This document shows positions 53,715-63,275 of a stretch of DNA of 64,000 nt, piece after piece. The stretch covers positions 3,906,001-3,970,000 of the forward strand of contig NZ_CP064032.1 in the NCBI RefSeq assembly GCF_049532905.1, given 5' to 3'. The stretch comes from Dyella_B nitratireducens (GTDB taxonomy: Bacteria > Pseudomonadota > Gammaproteobacteria > Xanthomonadales > Rhodanobacteraceae). The notes under the pieces are model-generated. The model worked only from the letters and a program-made list of their open reading frames with translations, searched no databases and was not told where the DNA came from. A program made the translations under genes and the position numbers. Every line of letters starts with the position of its first letter. The first letter of the stretch is position 1.

Positions 53715-54728
53715 GTGCACGATCCGGCGACAATCGACCCCCCAGACCGCGCACTGCTTCGCCGCTTGCCGGGGGAATGCTGGGTCATCACCGACCAGGC
53801 CGCCGGCAACCAGCGTCAGGCCTTGGCACTGGCCGAACAGATGGACATGCCGGTGCGGCACCTCGTTCTTTCGCTGCGTGCGCCATGGTCATGGCTCTCG
53901 CCGCAGCTGATCCTGGGCGGACGGCTTGCCCTACCTGCCTTGCACCGTGAAGCTTTCGCACCGCCTTGGCCGACTCTCGCCATCGGCTGCGGACGCAGCG
54001 CCGCATTGCTGACACGCCTATTGCGCACCCTGACGGAAGGCCACTGCCATACCGTACAGATCCTCGATCCACGCATGGCACCCACGCATTGGGACACCGT
54101 GATTGCTCCCAAACATGACGGCTTGACCGGTCCCAATGTGCTGAACCCGCTGGGTTCGTTGAACCCCGTCGACGATGTGTGGCTCGCTGATGGCCGTGAT
54201 GCCAGTCCAGCGCTTGAATTTCTGCCGCGCCCACGCGTCGGCGTGCTGTTTGGCGGACCGCGCACCGGCATTCGCATGGATACCGATTATGCCCAGCAAC
54301 TCATCGAACGCCTGCTTCGGCGCCGACAACAAGAAAACGGCAGCTTGCTGGTGCTGACCTCGCGCCGCACACCTGCCGCCGTGGCCGAGGTCATGCGCAA
54401 CGCACTGCGCGGCGTACCTGGTCTGCTTTGGACCGGACCGGATGATGGCAACAATCCCTACCCTGGCGTGCTCGGTTGGGCAGATCGCCTAGTGGTGACG
54501 CCGGATTCGGTGAACATGCTGAGCGAAGCATGTGCTGTGGGGTGCGCCGTGCACACATTGGTTGTGGGAAATCTGCCGCCGAAGCTGGCGCGCTTTCATG
54601 GCAGCTTGCGTGAGGCTGGCTTGTTGCATGACGTGGATGGCGAACCGCCTGCTCAACAGCCGCCATTGCGTGAAACCGCGGCGATTGCCGAAGCGTTGCG
54701 AAGACGCATTCTTGCCCAGATTCCGTAG
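53715..54728 (+). CDS. ELM1 family protein (GT-B-like)
   Basis: 337-aa cytosolic protein of the ELM1/DUF1022 family. CWVITDQAAGNQRQALALAE near the N-terminus, LAIGCGRSAALLTRLL, VLFGGPRTGIRMD, LLVLTSRRTPAAV and VTPDSVNMLSEACAVG form a GT-B-like fold without an assigned sugar. Bacterial homologues often lie among LPS genes, as here. The start is probably GTG at 53715; there is no good ribosome-binding site, so the exact N-terminus is uncertain. The stop codon (TAG) lies inside the second palindromic repeat. Confidence 0.82.
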   Translation: MHDPATIDPPDRALLRRLPGECWVITDQAAGNQRQALALAEQMDMPVRHLVLSLRAPWSWLSPQLILGGRLALPALHREAFAPPWPTLAIGCGRSAALLTRLLRTLTEGHCHTVQILDPRMAPTHWDTVIAPKHDGLTGPNVLNPLGSLNPVDDVWLADGRDASPALEFLPRPRVGVLFGGPRTGIRMDTDYAQQLIERLLRRRQQENGSLLVLTSRRTPAAVAEVMRNALRGVPGLLWTGPDDGNNPYPGVLGWADRLVVTPDSVNMLSEACAVGCAVHTLVVGNLPPKLARFHGSLREAGLLHDVDGEPPAQQPPLRETAAIAEALRRRILAQIP

Positions 54729-54802
54729 GTTGGGGTGTAAACCCCAACATATCGCCCTGAATCACCATGTTGGGGTTTACACCCCAACCTACGGAATCTG
54801 GG
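54715..54802. repeat. GTAGGTTGGGGT palindromic repeat, copy 2 (extended arms)
   Basis: Perfect 36-base inverted arms with a 16-base spacer. The inner 27 bases match copies 1 and 3 apart from T for C in GTGTAAAC; the outer CCCAGATTC is unique to this copy. The left arm encodes the last four codons and the TAG stop of the ELM1 gene, and the right arm ends eight bases before the glnE stop. Confidence 0.92.
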
Positions 54803-54810
54803 TATCGCAA

Positions 54811-57663
54811 TCAGAAATCAAACCCAAGCGCGTGCGTGACAACCCTTACCTCGCTGCACAACTCTTCCAACTCCGCATCCCGCGGCGCAATGCGCGAGCG
54901 CAAGTCCAGCGTGCAGAACAACGCACGCCGCAACAACTCGGCGTGTGCACGGGTAAAGCAGTTCGCCTGCGCGGTATCCAGCAAGCCTGCGTCGCGGCAA
55001 ACCTCAATCAAGCCAGCGTTGCCGGTGGTCGACAGCAAGTTCGGTGATGTCGATGCGTGTGCAAGCACCAGCCCCTGCAAGGCAAATTCGATATCGAGCA
55101 GGCCACCCGGGCCTTGCTTCAAATCGATCTGCCCTGCATCGGAGCGATCGCGCTCAGCGCGCCAACGCTGGCGCATGCTGCTCACCTCCGCCAGCACGGC
55201 CACGCGATCACGCGCCACGGCCAGCGTGCGGCGCCGCACGTCGGCAAGTTCTCCATTCAAAGCCGCATCGCCGGCAACCGGGCGCGCGCGCAACAACGCT
55301 TGATGCTCCCACGTCCATGCGCGACTTTCCTGATAAGCGACAAACGCCTCCAGGCTGCCGACCAGCAAACCCTTGGAGCCATCCGGCCGCAGGCGCGTAT
55401 CAACCTCGTACAAGCGCCCTGCACGCGTGAGCACGGTCAGCCAGTTCATCACCCGCTGTGTCAGGCGCTGATACCAGCGCGAACCTTCCAGCGGACGCGG
55501 GCCGTCACTCATTTCCTGCGCGCGCTGTCCATCGAACACGAAGACCAGATCGAGGTCGGACGCAAAGCCCAGTTCCTCGCCACCCAGGCTGCCGTAGCCG
55601 AGAATCGAAAAACCCGAACCTTCACCCGGCAGACGTCCATGTGCGGCAATCACTTCGCGCTCGGCGAGTGCGGCGACGGCATTGACCACGGCTTCCGCCA
55701 GCGCTGCAAGCCTTCGTGCCGTCGCCACCGCATCGGCACGCCCGTCGTTGAAAGCCAAGCCCAGTCGAAACGCGATGCTCGACTTGAATTCGTTGATGCG
55801 CTCCAGCTCCGCTTCCGCTTCGCGCTCGTCCAGCGTGGTGAGCACATGTGCAATTTCCGCGCTGATATCAGCACGCTTGAGCGGCAACTGGTCGATGCGC
55901 GGGTCGAGTACATCGTCCAACAGCAAAGGTTGTGCAATCACACGCTCGGCCAGAAAAGCGCTGCCTGCAAATAACTGGGCAAGGCGCTTGCGCGCCGAAG
56001 GTTGCTCTTCCAGCAAAGCGAGATAGGAGGGCCGGCGCGCAACGGTCTGTACGAGGCGGCACAAGAGCAGCAAGCAGGGTACGGGCGCCGCCGTGTCGCG
56101 AGCCGCAGACAGCAGTTGCGGCATCAGATGATCCAATTGCTCGCGTGCACGCGCGGACATCGCGCGCAACTGCGATGCTTGCGGCAATTTCAGCAAAGCC
56201 TCTGCCGCTTCACCGCCCGGCACAAAGCCGGACGCTTCCATCACGCCCGCATCCAACGACTCACCGCAAGCGCGTTGCCACAGAATCGCATCGGCAGCGG
56301 GCACGCTGGCTTTCGCGCCACCTTCCGGCATCAAGACGGCTTCGAATTCATTGGCAACGATGTCGCGGTGTTTCGCCAGTTCTTCGGCCAAGGGTTCCCA
56401 CGCTGGGTAATCCAGCGCCAGTGCAAGCCGCTCGCGGGTCAGATCGTCTTCGGGCAGATCATGCGTCTGGGCATCGCGCATCATCTGCACACGATTCTCC
56501 AATCGCCGCAAAAACACATAAGCCTGGCGCAAGGCTTTGGCGCGCACGGCCGGAATATGGCCGCGCGCCTCGCAAGCCGTAAGCGCCGGCAGCAACCCAC
56601 GCACACGCAAGCTGGGCTCACGGCCACCGCGGATCAGCTGCACCAGTTGCACGATGAATTCGATTTCGCGAATGCCGCCCGGCCCGAGCTTGAGATTGTC
56701 CGCCAGATCCTTGCGAGCTACTTCGGCATCGATCAGCGCTTTCATTTCGCGCAAGCCGGCGAAAGCGGTGTAGTCCAGGTATTTGCGATACACGAACGGC
56801 CGCAGTATTTCCTGCAGCTCCTTGCCGGCACTGCGATCGCCGGCGACCGCACGCGCCTTGATCCATGCATAGCGCTCCCAATCGCGACCCTCGCGCTGGT
56901 AGTACTGCTCCATCGCGCTGAATGGCAAGGCGAGTCGACCTGCGTTACCGAAGGGGCGCAGGCGCAAATCCACACGTGCGCAGATGCCATCCGTGGTGGG
57001 CTCGTGTAGCAGGCGCACCAGCTGACGGCCGAGGCGCACGAAGTATTCGCTGTTGTCCAGCACGCGCGCGCCATCGCTTTCGCCGCCCTCCGGATAGGCC
57101 AGGACCAGGTCGATATCGGAAGAAAAATTCAGCTCGCTACCACCGAGTTTGCCGAAACCGACCACCACCAAATGTTGCACGCTGCCATCTTCGCCACGCG
57201 CATGACCGTAGCGCGCAGCGAGCGCTCGCTCGGACCAGCCGAGCGCGGCGCCGAGCAAGGCTTCGTAGAGCACGCTGGTGGCGGACAGCGTTTCCGGCAG
57301 ATCGTCCAGGCCGTTGACGTCGCGAAACACCAGTCGCAAGGCCTCGGCATGCCGAAACCGCCGCAGCGTAGACATGCAAGCCGCTTCATCGGTATCGAGC
57401 TTCAAGGCATCGATGCGTGCCGATGCGTCGGCACTGGCACGCAGCCGCTCCAGGCCTTGCGGCGACAGGAGCTGCGGCTGGCTGCGCCAGGTTTCGAAGG
57501 CGAAATCGCTGGCCAGCAACGTGCGCCGGATGCGCTCGGCGACGCCGGCATCGTCGTGCAGGGGTACGCCTGCTGCGCGACAGCGCGCTACGAGCTGTGC
57601 GTAGCGATCATCGATCAATGCCCGCAGTGCGGGTGATTCGGTAGGTGCAGGGATGACAGCCAT
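54811..57663 (-). CDS. glnE: Glutamine synthetase adenylyltransferase/deadenylylase
   Basis: 950-aa cytosolic bifunctional enzyme that adenylylates and deadenylylates glutamine synthetase in response to PII. Two nucleotidyltransferase domains are visible, each with G-x-G-x2-G-x2-E-x4-SD-x-DL: the N-terminal adenylyl-removing domain at GFGKLGGSELNFSSDIDLV and the C-terminal adenylylating domain at GYGSLGGEELGFASDLDLVF, with helical linkers carrying KLGPGGIREIEFIVQ. Full length for the family. Converges on the ELM1 gene across the repeat. Confidence 0.97.
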   Translation of the reverse strand: MAVIPAPTESPALRALIDDRYAQLVARCRAAGVPLHDDAGVAERIRRTLLASDFAFETWRSQPQLLSPQGLERLRASADASARIDALKLDTDEAACMSTLRRFRHAEALRLVFRDVNGLDDLPETLSATSVLYEALLGAALGWSERALAARYGHARGEDGSVQHLVVVGFGKLGGSELNFSSDIDLVLAYPEGGESDGARVLDNSEYFVRLGRQLVRLLHEPTTDGICARVDLRLRPFGNAGRLALPFSAMEQYYQREGRDWERYAWIKARAVAGDRSAGKELQEILRPFVYRKYLDYTAFAGLREMKALIDAEVARKDLADNLKLGPGGIREIEFIVQLVQLIRGGREPSLRVRGLLPALTACEARGHIPAVRAKALRQAYVFLRRLENRVQMMRDAQTHDLPEDDLTRERLALALDYPAWEPLAEELAKHRDIVANEFEAVLMPEGGAKASVPAADAILWQRACGESLDAGVMEASGFVPGGEAAEALLKLPQASQLRAMSARAREQLDHLMPQLLSAARDTAAPVPCLLLLCRLVQTVARRPSYLALLEEQPSARKRLAQLFAGSAFLAERVIAQPLLLDDVLDPRIDQLPLKRADISAEIAHVLTTLDEREAEAELERINEFKSSIAFRLGLAFNDGRADAVATARRLAALAEAVVNAVAALAEREVIAAHGRLPGEGSGFSILGYGSLGGEELGFASDLDLVFVFDGQRAQEMSDGPRPLEGSRWYQRLTQRVMNWLTVLTRAGRLYEVDTRLRPDGSKGLLVGSLEAFVAYQESRAWTWEHQALLRARPVAGDAALNGELADVRRRTLAVARDRVAVLAEVSSMRQRWRAERDRSDAGQIDLKQGPGGLLDIEFALQGLVLAHASTSPNLLSTTGNAGLIEVCRDAGLLDTAQANCFTRAHAELLRRALFCTLDLRSRIAPRDAELEELCSEVRVVTHALGFDF

Positions 57664-57771
57664 GCGGCCATTATGAGGCCTAGTCCTTGCTCAGCAGAAC
57701 CGTTGCGCACAACGCAAGGCTCCTCCTACGGCTTGTCGCGCACGGCGGCCATGCTCCATGACGAACCAAGA

Positions 57772-58917
57772 TCAGGCTTCAACCCGGCGCCAAGGACCCA
57801 CTGCCACGGGAAAGCTCGCATGCGGCGGATGCACGGTGGACCGCGCTTGTATACGACCTTCCTCGTCGGTCGCGAATACCGTCAGCGCTAGCAGATGGAT
57901 ATCGACCGTATCTCCCGCCGTCGCCGCATGGCGAGCCCAGTCGCGCTCGTTCCACTCGGCTTCCAGCGGCTCCTCCCGGTTTTCAACGCGCAAGCTGGCG
58001 CGCACGGTGCCGGCCACGTGGCGAAGATTGAGCAACTGCGCCTTCACGCCATCGCTTTGCACCGGTGCCAAGGCAATATCCTCAGGACGCACGTGCACGG
58101 TGATCTCATGTGCATCATCTGCCACAAAATTCTCCATGCGCCAGGCATGGCCGAACACATGCAGATGCTGCCCACGCACTTCGCCCGGCAACGATTGACC
58201 GCGCGCGATGAAACGTGACGCGAAGGGCGTGGCCGGCTGCCGGTAGATTTGCTCCGGCGTACCGATCTGCTCGATGCGGCCGCGGTTCATCACCACCACG
58301 CGATCGGCCATTTCCAGCGCCTCATCCTGATCGTGCGTGACGAACAAGGTGGTGATGCCCAGCGAACGATGGAACTCGCGCAACCAGCGGCGCAGATTGA
58401 CGCGCACCTGCGCATCGAGCGCACCGAATGGTTCGTCCAGCAACAGCAGGCGCGGCTCGATCGCCAGCGCGCGCGCCAATGCAACACGCTGGCGCTGTCC
58501 ACCCGAAAGCTGCGACGGATAACGATCTGCAAAACCCTCCAGCTCCACCTGGCGCAGCAGATGCTCGACACCCGCCTTGATCACCGCAGCCTTGGGACGC
58601 AGACGCCACGGACGCACGCGCAGGCCGAACGCCACGTTCTGCGCCACCGTCATATGCGGAAACAGCGCATAGTGCTGAAATACCAGTCCCACGCCGCGGC
58701 GTCGTGCATCCAGCGCGAGCAAATCCTGTCCGTCGCGATACACGCTGCCGGCATCCGGCTGATCCAGCCCGGCCAGGATACGCAGCAGGCTGGTTTTTCC
58801 CGAACCCGAAGGACCAAGCACCGCCACGAATTCGCCGTCGCCAATGGTCAGGCTGACATCGTCCAGTGCCACGAAAGCACCGTACTGGCGACGCAAGCGG
58901 TAAATCTCGATGCCCAT
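57772..58917 (-). CDS. cysA: Sulfate/thiosulfate ABC transporter ATP-binding protein
   Basis: 381-aa ATPase of the sulfate importer. ABC domain with Walker A LGPSGSGKTSLL, signature LSGGQRQRV, Walker B LLLLDEPFGALD and FVTHDQDEALEM, then a C-terminal TOBE-like domain (about 240-380) with HVRPEDIAL. The ATG at 58917 was chosen because the following IEIYRLRRQYGAFVALDDV aligns with CysA. Last gene of sbp-cysT-cysW-cysA, separated from cysW by 14 bp. Confidence 0.95.
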   Translation of the reverse strand: MGIEIYRLRRQYGAFVALDDVSLTIGDGEFVAVLGPSGSGKTSLLRILAGLDQPDAGSVYRDGQDLLALDARRRGVGLVFQHYALFPHMTVAQNVAFGLRVRPWRLRPKAAVIKAGVEHLLRQVELEGFADRYPSQLSGGQRQRVALARALAIEPRLLLLDEPFGALDAQVRVNLRRWLREFHRSLGITTLFVTHDQDEALEMADRVVVMNRGRIEQIGTPEQIYRQPATPFASRFIARGQSLPGEVRGQHLHVFGHAWRMENFVADDAHEITVHVRPEDIALAPVQSDGVKAQLLNLRHVAGTVRASLRVENREEPLEAEWNERDWARHAATAGDTVDIHLLALTVFATDEEGRIQARSTVHPPHASFPVAVGPWRRVEA

Positions 58918-58931
58918 GCTGCGGTGAATCC

Positions 58932-59789
58932 TCAAAGGTGGGTGTTCAATGCATCGCCATGCCGCCACTCGACCACGCGCTTGATGCCAAGCGTGACGAG
59001 AGTAAGCAGGGCCAGCAGTGAAGCCGCTGCAAAGGCGGCGGAAAAATTCTCTTGGTAAAGCTGATCCACCTGTAGCGGCAGCGTATTGGTGATGCCGCGC
59101 AGATGGCCCGAAACGACGTAGACAGCGCCGAATTCACCCATGGCGCGCGCATTGCACAGCAGAACGCCATACAGCAGTGCCCAGCGCACACGCGGCAAGG
59201 TGACACGGAAAAAGATCTGCCATCCACTGGCCCCCAGCGTCAACGCCGCTTCTTCCTGCTCCGAGCCTTGCGCCTGCATCAACGGAATCAATTCGCGTGC
59301 AACGAACGGCAAGGTGACCAATACCGTGGCCAGCACCAGGCCCGGCAAGGCGAAGATCACCTGCAGTCCATGCGCCTCCAGCCAGGAACCCAGCCAGCCA
59401 TCCTTGCCATAAACCAGGATCAGCATCATGCCGGCCACCACCGGCGAGATTGAGAACGGCAGGTCGATCAACGCACCGAGCAGTGCTTTGCCGCGAAACT
59501 CGAAATGCGTCATCGACCACGCTGCAGCGAGGCCAAACACCAGGTTCAAAGGAACGGCGATGGCGGCGACCGTAAAAGTCAGTCGCACGGCAGCGATCGT
59601 ATCTGGCTGTTTGATGGCATCCAGATAGAACGCATAGCCTTGGCGAAAAGCTTCCGCGAAAATCGCCAGTAAGGGCAGTACCAGCAGCCATGCCAGCACG
59701 GCGAGCGCTGCCAGCAACAGTACGACACGTGCGATGCGCACCGACCACGCAGGCTGGCCAATCGACACCACGGAAGCGACGGCGGCCAT
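58932..59789 (-). CDS. cysW: Sulfate ABC transporter permease CysW
   Basis: 285-aa inner-membrane subunit with six transmembrane segments and the EAA loop that contacts CysA (EQEEAALTLGASGWQIFFRV). LPFSISPVVAGMMLILVYG and ARAMGEFGAVYVVSGHLRG are CysW blocks. The start chosen overlaps the cysT stop as TGATG; a start 14 codons earlier is less likely. Confidence 0.95.
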   Translation of the reverse strand: MAAVASVVSIGQPAWSVRIARVVLLLAALAVLAWLLVLPLLAIFAEAFRQGYAFYLDAIKQPDTIAAVRLTFTVAAIAVPLNLVFGLAAAWSMTHFEFRGKALLGALIDLPFSISPVVAGMMLILVYGKDGWLGSWLEAHGLQVIFALPGLVLATVLVTLPFVARELIPLMQAQGSEQEEAALTLGASGWQIFFRVTLPRVRWALLYGVLLCNARAMGEFGAVYVVSGHLRGITNTLPLQVDQLYQENFSAAFAAASLLALLTLVTLGIKRVVEWRHGDALNTHL

Positions 59790-60613
59790 CAGCGCACCAC
59801 CGCCCAGCGCCGGGTCCAGCGCTGTAGCCATGCCATCGCGACCAACAGCAGCAGCGATGCGGCCAGCATCACCGCACCCAGCGCAGCCGCGCCACGATAG
59901 TCGTATTGCGAATCGATTTTCTGCACGATGAGATACGGCGTGATTTCCGTGCGAAAGAGACGGTTGCCCGAGATGAAAATCACCGAGCCGTATTCACCGA
60001 TCGCACGCGCCAACGCCAGCGCATAACCGGTCAGCAGCGTCGGCAGCAACAATGGCAGCAGCACACGGAAGAAGCGTTGGCCGGGCGAAGCGCCCAGCGT
60101 ATAGGCAGCTTCTTCCAGATCGCTTTCCATGCTCTCTAGCACCGGCTGCAAGGTGCGCACCACGAACGGCAAGCCGACGAATATCATCGCCAGCAGCACG
60201 CCCAAACGCGTATAAGCCACCTCGATGCCAAGCGGCGCCAGGCGACTGCCCAACCAGCCGTTCGGCGCATACAGCGCGGTCAGGGAAATGCCGGCTACGG
60301 CTGTCGGCAACGCAAACGGCAAATCGACCAGCGCATCGCACAGCCGCCGGAATGCGAAGCGATAGCGCACCAGCACCCATGCCACCAGCAGGCCCAGCAC
60401 CGCATCGATCGTCGCTGCCAGCAGTGCCGCGCCGAAACTCAACTTCAACGACGCCAGCACCCGCCGTGTACCGATCTGTGCCCACCAACCCGCCGGCCCC
60501 AGTTCGCACGCCGTCCATAACAGCGCAGCCAGCGGCAGCAGCACGCAACTGCTCAGCACCAGCATGGTGTAGCCGGTGCTGAGTCGGAACCCTGGCAGTA
60601 CGTGCCGTGCCAT
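59789..60613 (-). CDS. cysT: Sulfate ABC transporter permease CysT (CysU)
   Basis: 274-aa permease partner of CysW, six transmembrane helices. EAA loop DLEEAAYTLGASPGQRFFRV; LVDLPFALPTAVAGISLTALY and ARAIGEYGSVIFISGN identify CysT. The ATG at 60613 was chosen; longer reading upstream overlaps sbp in another frame and is not coding. It starts six bases before the end of sbp. Confidence 0.94.
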   Translation of the reverse strand: MARHVLPGFRLSTGYTMLVLSSCVLLPLAALLWTACELGPAGWWAQIGTRRVLASLKLSFGAALLAATIDAVLGLLVAWVLVRYRFAFRRLCDALVDLPFALPTAVAGISLTALYAPNGWLGSRLAPLGIEVAYTRLGVLLAMIFVGLPFVVRTLQPVLESMESDLEEAAYTLGASPGQRFFRVLLPLLLPTLLTGYALALARAIGEYGSVIFISGNRLFRTEITPYLIVQKIDSQYDYRGAAALGAVMLAASLLLLVAMAWLQRWTRRWAVVR

Positions 60614-60618
60614 CGCCG

Positions 60619-61620
60619 TCACTGTGATCCTTCGGTGATGCCATCGAAGACACCGCCGTCGGCGAAATAAGTGGCCTGCACCTTGCGCCAATCGCCGAAT
60701 TGCTCGCCAATGGTGAAGGTTTTCACCGCTGGAAATTGCGCGGCGTACTTGGCGGCAATAGAGGCCAAACGCGGACGGAAGAAATGCTTGGCAGCAAGCT
60801 CTTGCCCCTCGGGGCCATACAGGAACTGCAGGTATGCCTGCGCCACTTTTTTCGTACCGTGCTTGGCGGCAACCGTGTCCACCTCCGCCACCGGCGGCTC
60901 CGCCACGATGGTGGCTGACGGTACGACGATCTGGTAGTTGTCCTTGCCGAATTCCTTCTGCGTCATCAGCGCTTCGCTTTCCCACGCGATCAATACGTCA
61001 CCGATGCCACGCTGGACGAAGGTGTTGGTCGCACCGCGCGAGCCGGTGTCCAACACCGGCACATTCTTGTAGAGCGCTGTGACATACGCACGCGCCTTGT
61101 CGGCATTGCCACCCGGTTGGCGTACCGCCCAGCCCCATGCGGCAAGAAAATTCCAGCGTGCGCCACCGGAGGTCTTCGGATTGGGCGTGATCACCTGCAC
61201 GTCGGAACGGATGAGATCCGGCCAGTCGTGGATCTTCTTCGGATTCCCCTTGCGTACCAGGAACACCACCGTTGAAGTGTATGGCGAGCTGCTATCCGGC
61301 AGCTGCGTTTGCCAGTCCTTCGCCAGCAAGCCTTTATCGGCCAGCACATCAATATCGTAGGCGAGGGCCAGGGTGACCACGTCCGCCTGCAGACCATCGA
61401 GTACGGCGCGTGCCTGCTTGCCGGAACCACCGTTTGACGTGGTGACGGTGACGTTCTGGCCTGTCTGCTTGGCCCAATCCGCCTTGAACGCCGCATCTAC
61501 GTCCTGGAAGTACTCACGGGTCGGGTCGAAAGAAACGTTCAGCAGCTTCACGTCTTGTGCATGCACATAAGCCGCACTCAGCGAAAGCAGCGCTGCCAGA
61601 ACGGTCCATTGGCGTTTCAT
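60619..61620 (-). CDS. sbp: Sulfate-binding periplasmic protein
   Basis: 333-aa substrate-binding protein of the sulfate importer. Signal peptide MKRQWTVLAALLSLSAAYVHA, then VKLLNVSFDPTREYFQDVD, SNGGSGKQARAVLDGL, LALAYDIDVLA, TPNPKTSGGARWNFLAAWG and DVLIAWESEAL: the standard Sbp/CysP signature blocks. First gene of the sulfate transporter operon. The start is the ATG at 61620; the upstream codons lie in repeat-derived sequence. Confidence 0.95.
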   Translation of the reverse strand: MKRQWTVLAALLSLSAAYVHAQDVKLLNVSFDPTREYFQDVDAAFKADWAKQTGQNVTVTTSNGGSGKQARAVLDGLQADVVTLALAYDIDVLADKGLLAKDWQTQLPDSSSPYTSTVVFLVRKGNPKKIHDWPDLIRSDVQVITPNPKTSGGARWNFLAAWGWAVRQPGGNADKARAYVTALYKNVPVLDTGSRGATNTFVQRGIGDVLIAWESEALMTQKEFGKDNYQIVVPSATIVAEPPVAEVDTVAAKHGTKKVAQAYLQFLYGPEGQELAAKHFFRPRLASIAAKYAAQFPAVKTFTIGEQFGDWRKVQATYFADGGVFDGITEGSQ

Positions 61621-61717
61621 GCGTGTTGTCTCCCTGGGGCAAGTACGCCCATCATCAACTATAGGTTTGGAAGGCTGGACGTCCGAAAGCGCGGATCGTC
61701 CTATCCATATGGCTCTT

Positions 61718-61791
61718 CGTAGGTTGGGGTGCAAACCCCAACATTGTCATGCCGATGTATCACGTTGTTGGGGTTTGCACCCCAACCTACG
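61718..61791. repeat. GTAGGTTGGGGT palindromic repeat, copy 3
   Basis: Perfect 26-base inverted arms with a 22-base spacer, lying in the gap between the porin gene end and the sbp start, both on the minus strand. The inner arms are identical to copy 1; only the spacer differs. Could stop porin transcripts before they reach sbp. Confidence 0.9.
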
Positions 61792-61815
61792 CGGCCTGAG
61801 ATGGCATCGTATTCA

Positions 61816-63021
61816 CTAGATAAAAACTTCCGCCCGCAGCTCGAAAACATGCGGATCGATCACCAGGCCCTTGCGGTTGCTGAAAGCGCGGATGACATTG
61901 GCCTGCAAGCGCAAGTGCGAGCCGAGGTACCAATTGGCCCCAGCGGTCCAGTCATGCTCCCTGCCACCCAGCACGCGTCCATCGTTGAGATTCAATTCGC
62001 TGTAGCGCAGGGCAAACTCCACCGCGCCCCACGGACGCGAAGGAATCACGTTGCTGACGTTGCCGTCGTGGTATTGGCGTGATTCACCGGTGAGCACCCA
62101 ACTGCCGAAGACGTAATAACCATCGAGGTCGTAATTGGGCTTGGGCACGTCGAAAGTAGTTTGCGCGTGCAGATACTCGCCTTGCACCGACCAGGGGCCG
62201 TCGATCCAGAGTTCTTCCAGGCCCAGGCGATTGATGTGGTTGACGTTGGTGAGCGTGCCGGAGCTGATCAGCGTGACGGTAGTCAATCCCGCCTCTGGCG
62301 GCGTCTTGAAGCTGGCCGTTGCCGGTTGTTGCACGCCAAGTGCGTTCACCAGGCCATAGGGCCGCTCCTGCGATGCGGCGACGCCCAGGTGCAACACGTC
62401 GGTCGCCTCATGAATCGGCACCCAGGCCGCACGTGCCGCCCATGTATGGCCACGATTTTTGCCCGTGAGGTTCTGGCCGTAGTAGCCCAGGCTGGCCAGC
62501 CAATGCGTACGCTGAATAGCCCAATCGGCACCAACGCGACGGTTCTCGTAAACCGCCTGGGAAGGCAGCGCCAGTTCGATGAAAGTGGTCTGCGTGGACG
62601 TGGTCACGCCTTCGAAGCTGACCGGCGTCTTGCTCTGGCCGAAGCGCAGCGCGCCGTAGTCGTTACCGAACACGGCCTGCGATTGTAGTCGCGCAAACAC
62701 GTCCTGCCACTGTTTCGACTGAAAGTCGTAATACACCGTGGCGTCGTAGACGCCCGGTTTCTTCACATAGAAGCCCAGGTATTTGCGGCGATTGGTCTGC
62801 GCATCTGTGAATTTATTGTCGTCGTGCGCGAAATCGTTGACGTCGTACTGATAGCGCAATACCAGCCCGATGTCGGTGCCGTCACTGGCGGTGTAATGCG
62901 TGGGCCAGTGGTAGAGCCAGTCGTCGTCGCCCGCCTTGGCAGTGGAAGGGGCCAGCGTGGCAAGGGAAACCGATGCGGCCAGCGTCAACACGGCAAAGGC
63001 GAGCTTAGATCGTCGTGGCAT
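61816..63021 (-). CDS. Outer-membrane porin (OprO/OprP-like)
   Basis: 401-aa beta-barrel protein. Signal peptide MPRRSKLAFAVLTLAASVSL, cleavage near STAKAG. The mature protein alternates short amphipathic strands and polar loops (LGFYVKKPGVYDATVYYDF, FGQSKTPVSFEGVT, AVEFALRYSELNLNDG, WYLGSHLRLQANVIRAF), as in the phosphate/polyphosphate porin OprO/P family. It ends HVFELRAEVFI. The position between the sulfate importer and cysJ suggests an anion role, probably sulfate, but this is inference. The ATG at 63021 was chosen; the longer frame adds 44 residues unlike a signal peptide. Confidence 0.85.
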   Translation of the reverse strand: MPRRSKLAFAVLTLAASVSLATLAPSTAKAGDDDWLYHWPTHYTASDGTDIGLVLRYQYDVNDFAHDDNKFTDAQTNRRKYLGFYVKKPGVYDATVYYDFQSKQWQDVFARLQSQAVFGNDYGALRFGQSKTPVSFEGVTTSTQTTFIELALPSQAVYENRRVGADWAIQRTHWLASLGYYGQNLTGKNRGHTWAARAAWVPIHEATDVLHLGVAASQERPYGLVNALGVQQPATASFKTPPEAGLTTVTLISSGTLTNVNHINRLGLEELWIDGPWSVQGEYLHAQTTFDVPKPNYDLDGYYVFGSWVLTGESRQYHDGNVSNVIPSRPWGAVEFALRYSELNLNDGRVLGGREHDWTAGANWYLGSHLRLQANVIRAFSNRKGLVIDPHVFELRAEVFI

Positions 63022-63245
63022 GGATGATGGCTCCGGCGCCCTTGGCGGCGCCTGTGACGGGTGAGTGAAGTTGAGTCCCTGGATGGAACGCCTCGTTAGG
63101 CCGGGCCTGACGAGCTGGGGATGGCGTCCTGGATTCCATGCTGCCTGCCGCATTTCCCGCGATGGAAAGGAGGGAATGGCATGCGGATATGCCGGGCCAT
63201 CATTTCTTCGCCAAAAAACGAAGTCCTAACATCTCCAGACCAGAT

Positions 63246-63261
63246 GGACGTCTATACGTCC
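63246..63261. promoter_or_regulatory. Palindrome just upstream of cysJ
   Basis: GGACGT-CTAT-ACGTCC, perfect six-base arms, ending four bases before the AAGGAT ribosome-binding region of cysJ. It lies in the 254-bp divergent region shared with the porin gene and is well placed as an operator. It matches two tandem MetJ-type met boxes (AGACGTCT) at 13 of 16 positions, which may be coincidence. Confidence 0.4.
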
Positions 63262-63275
63262 AAGGATATGATTCG

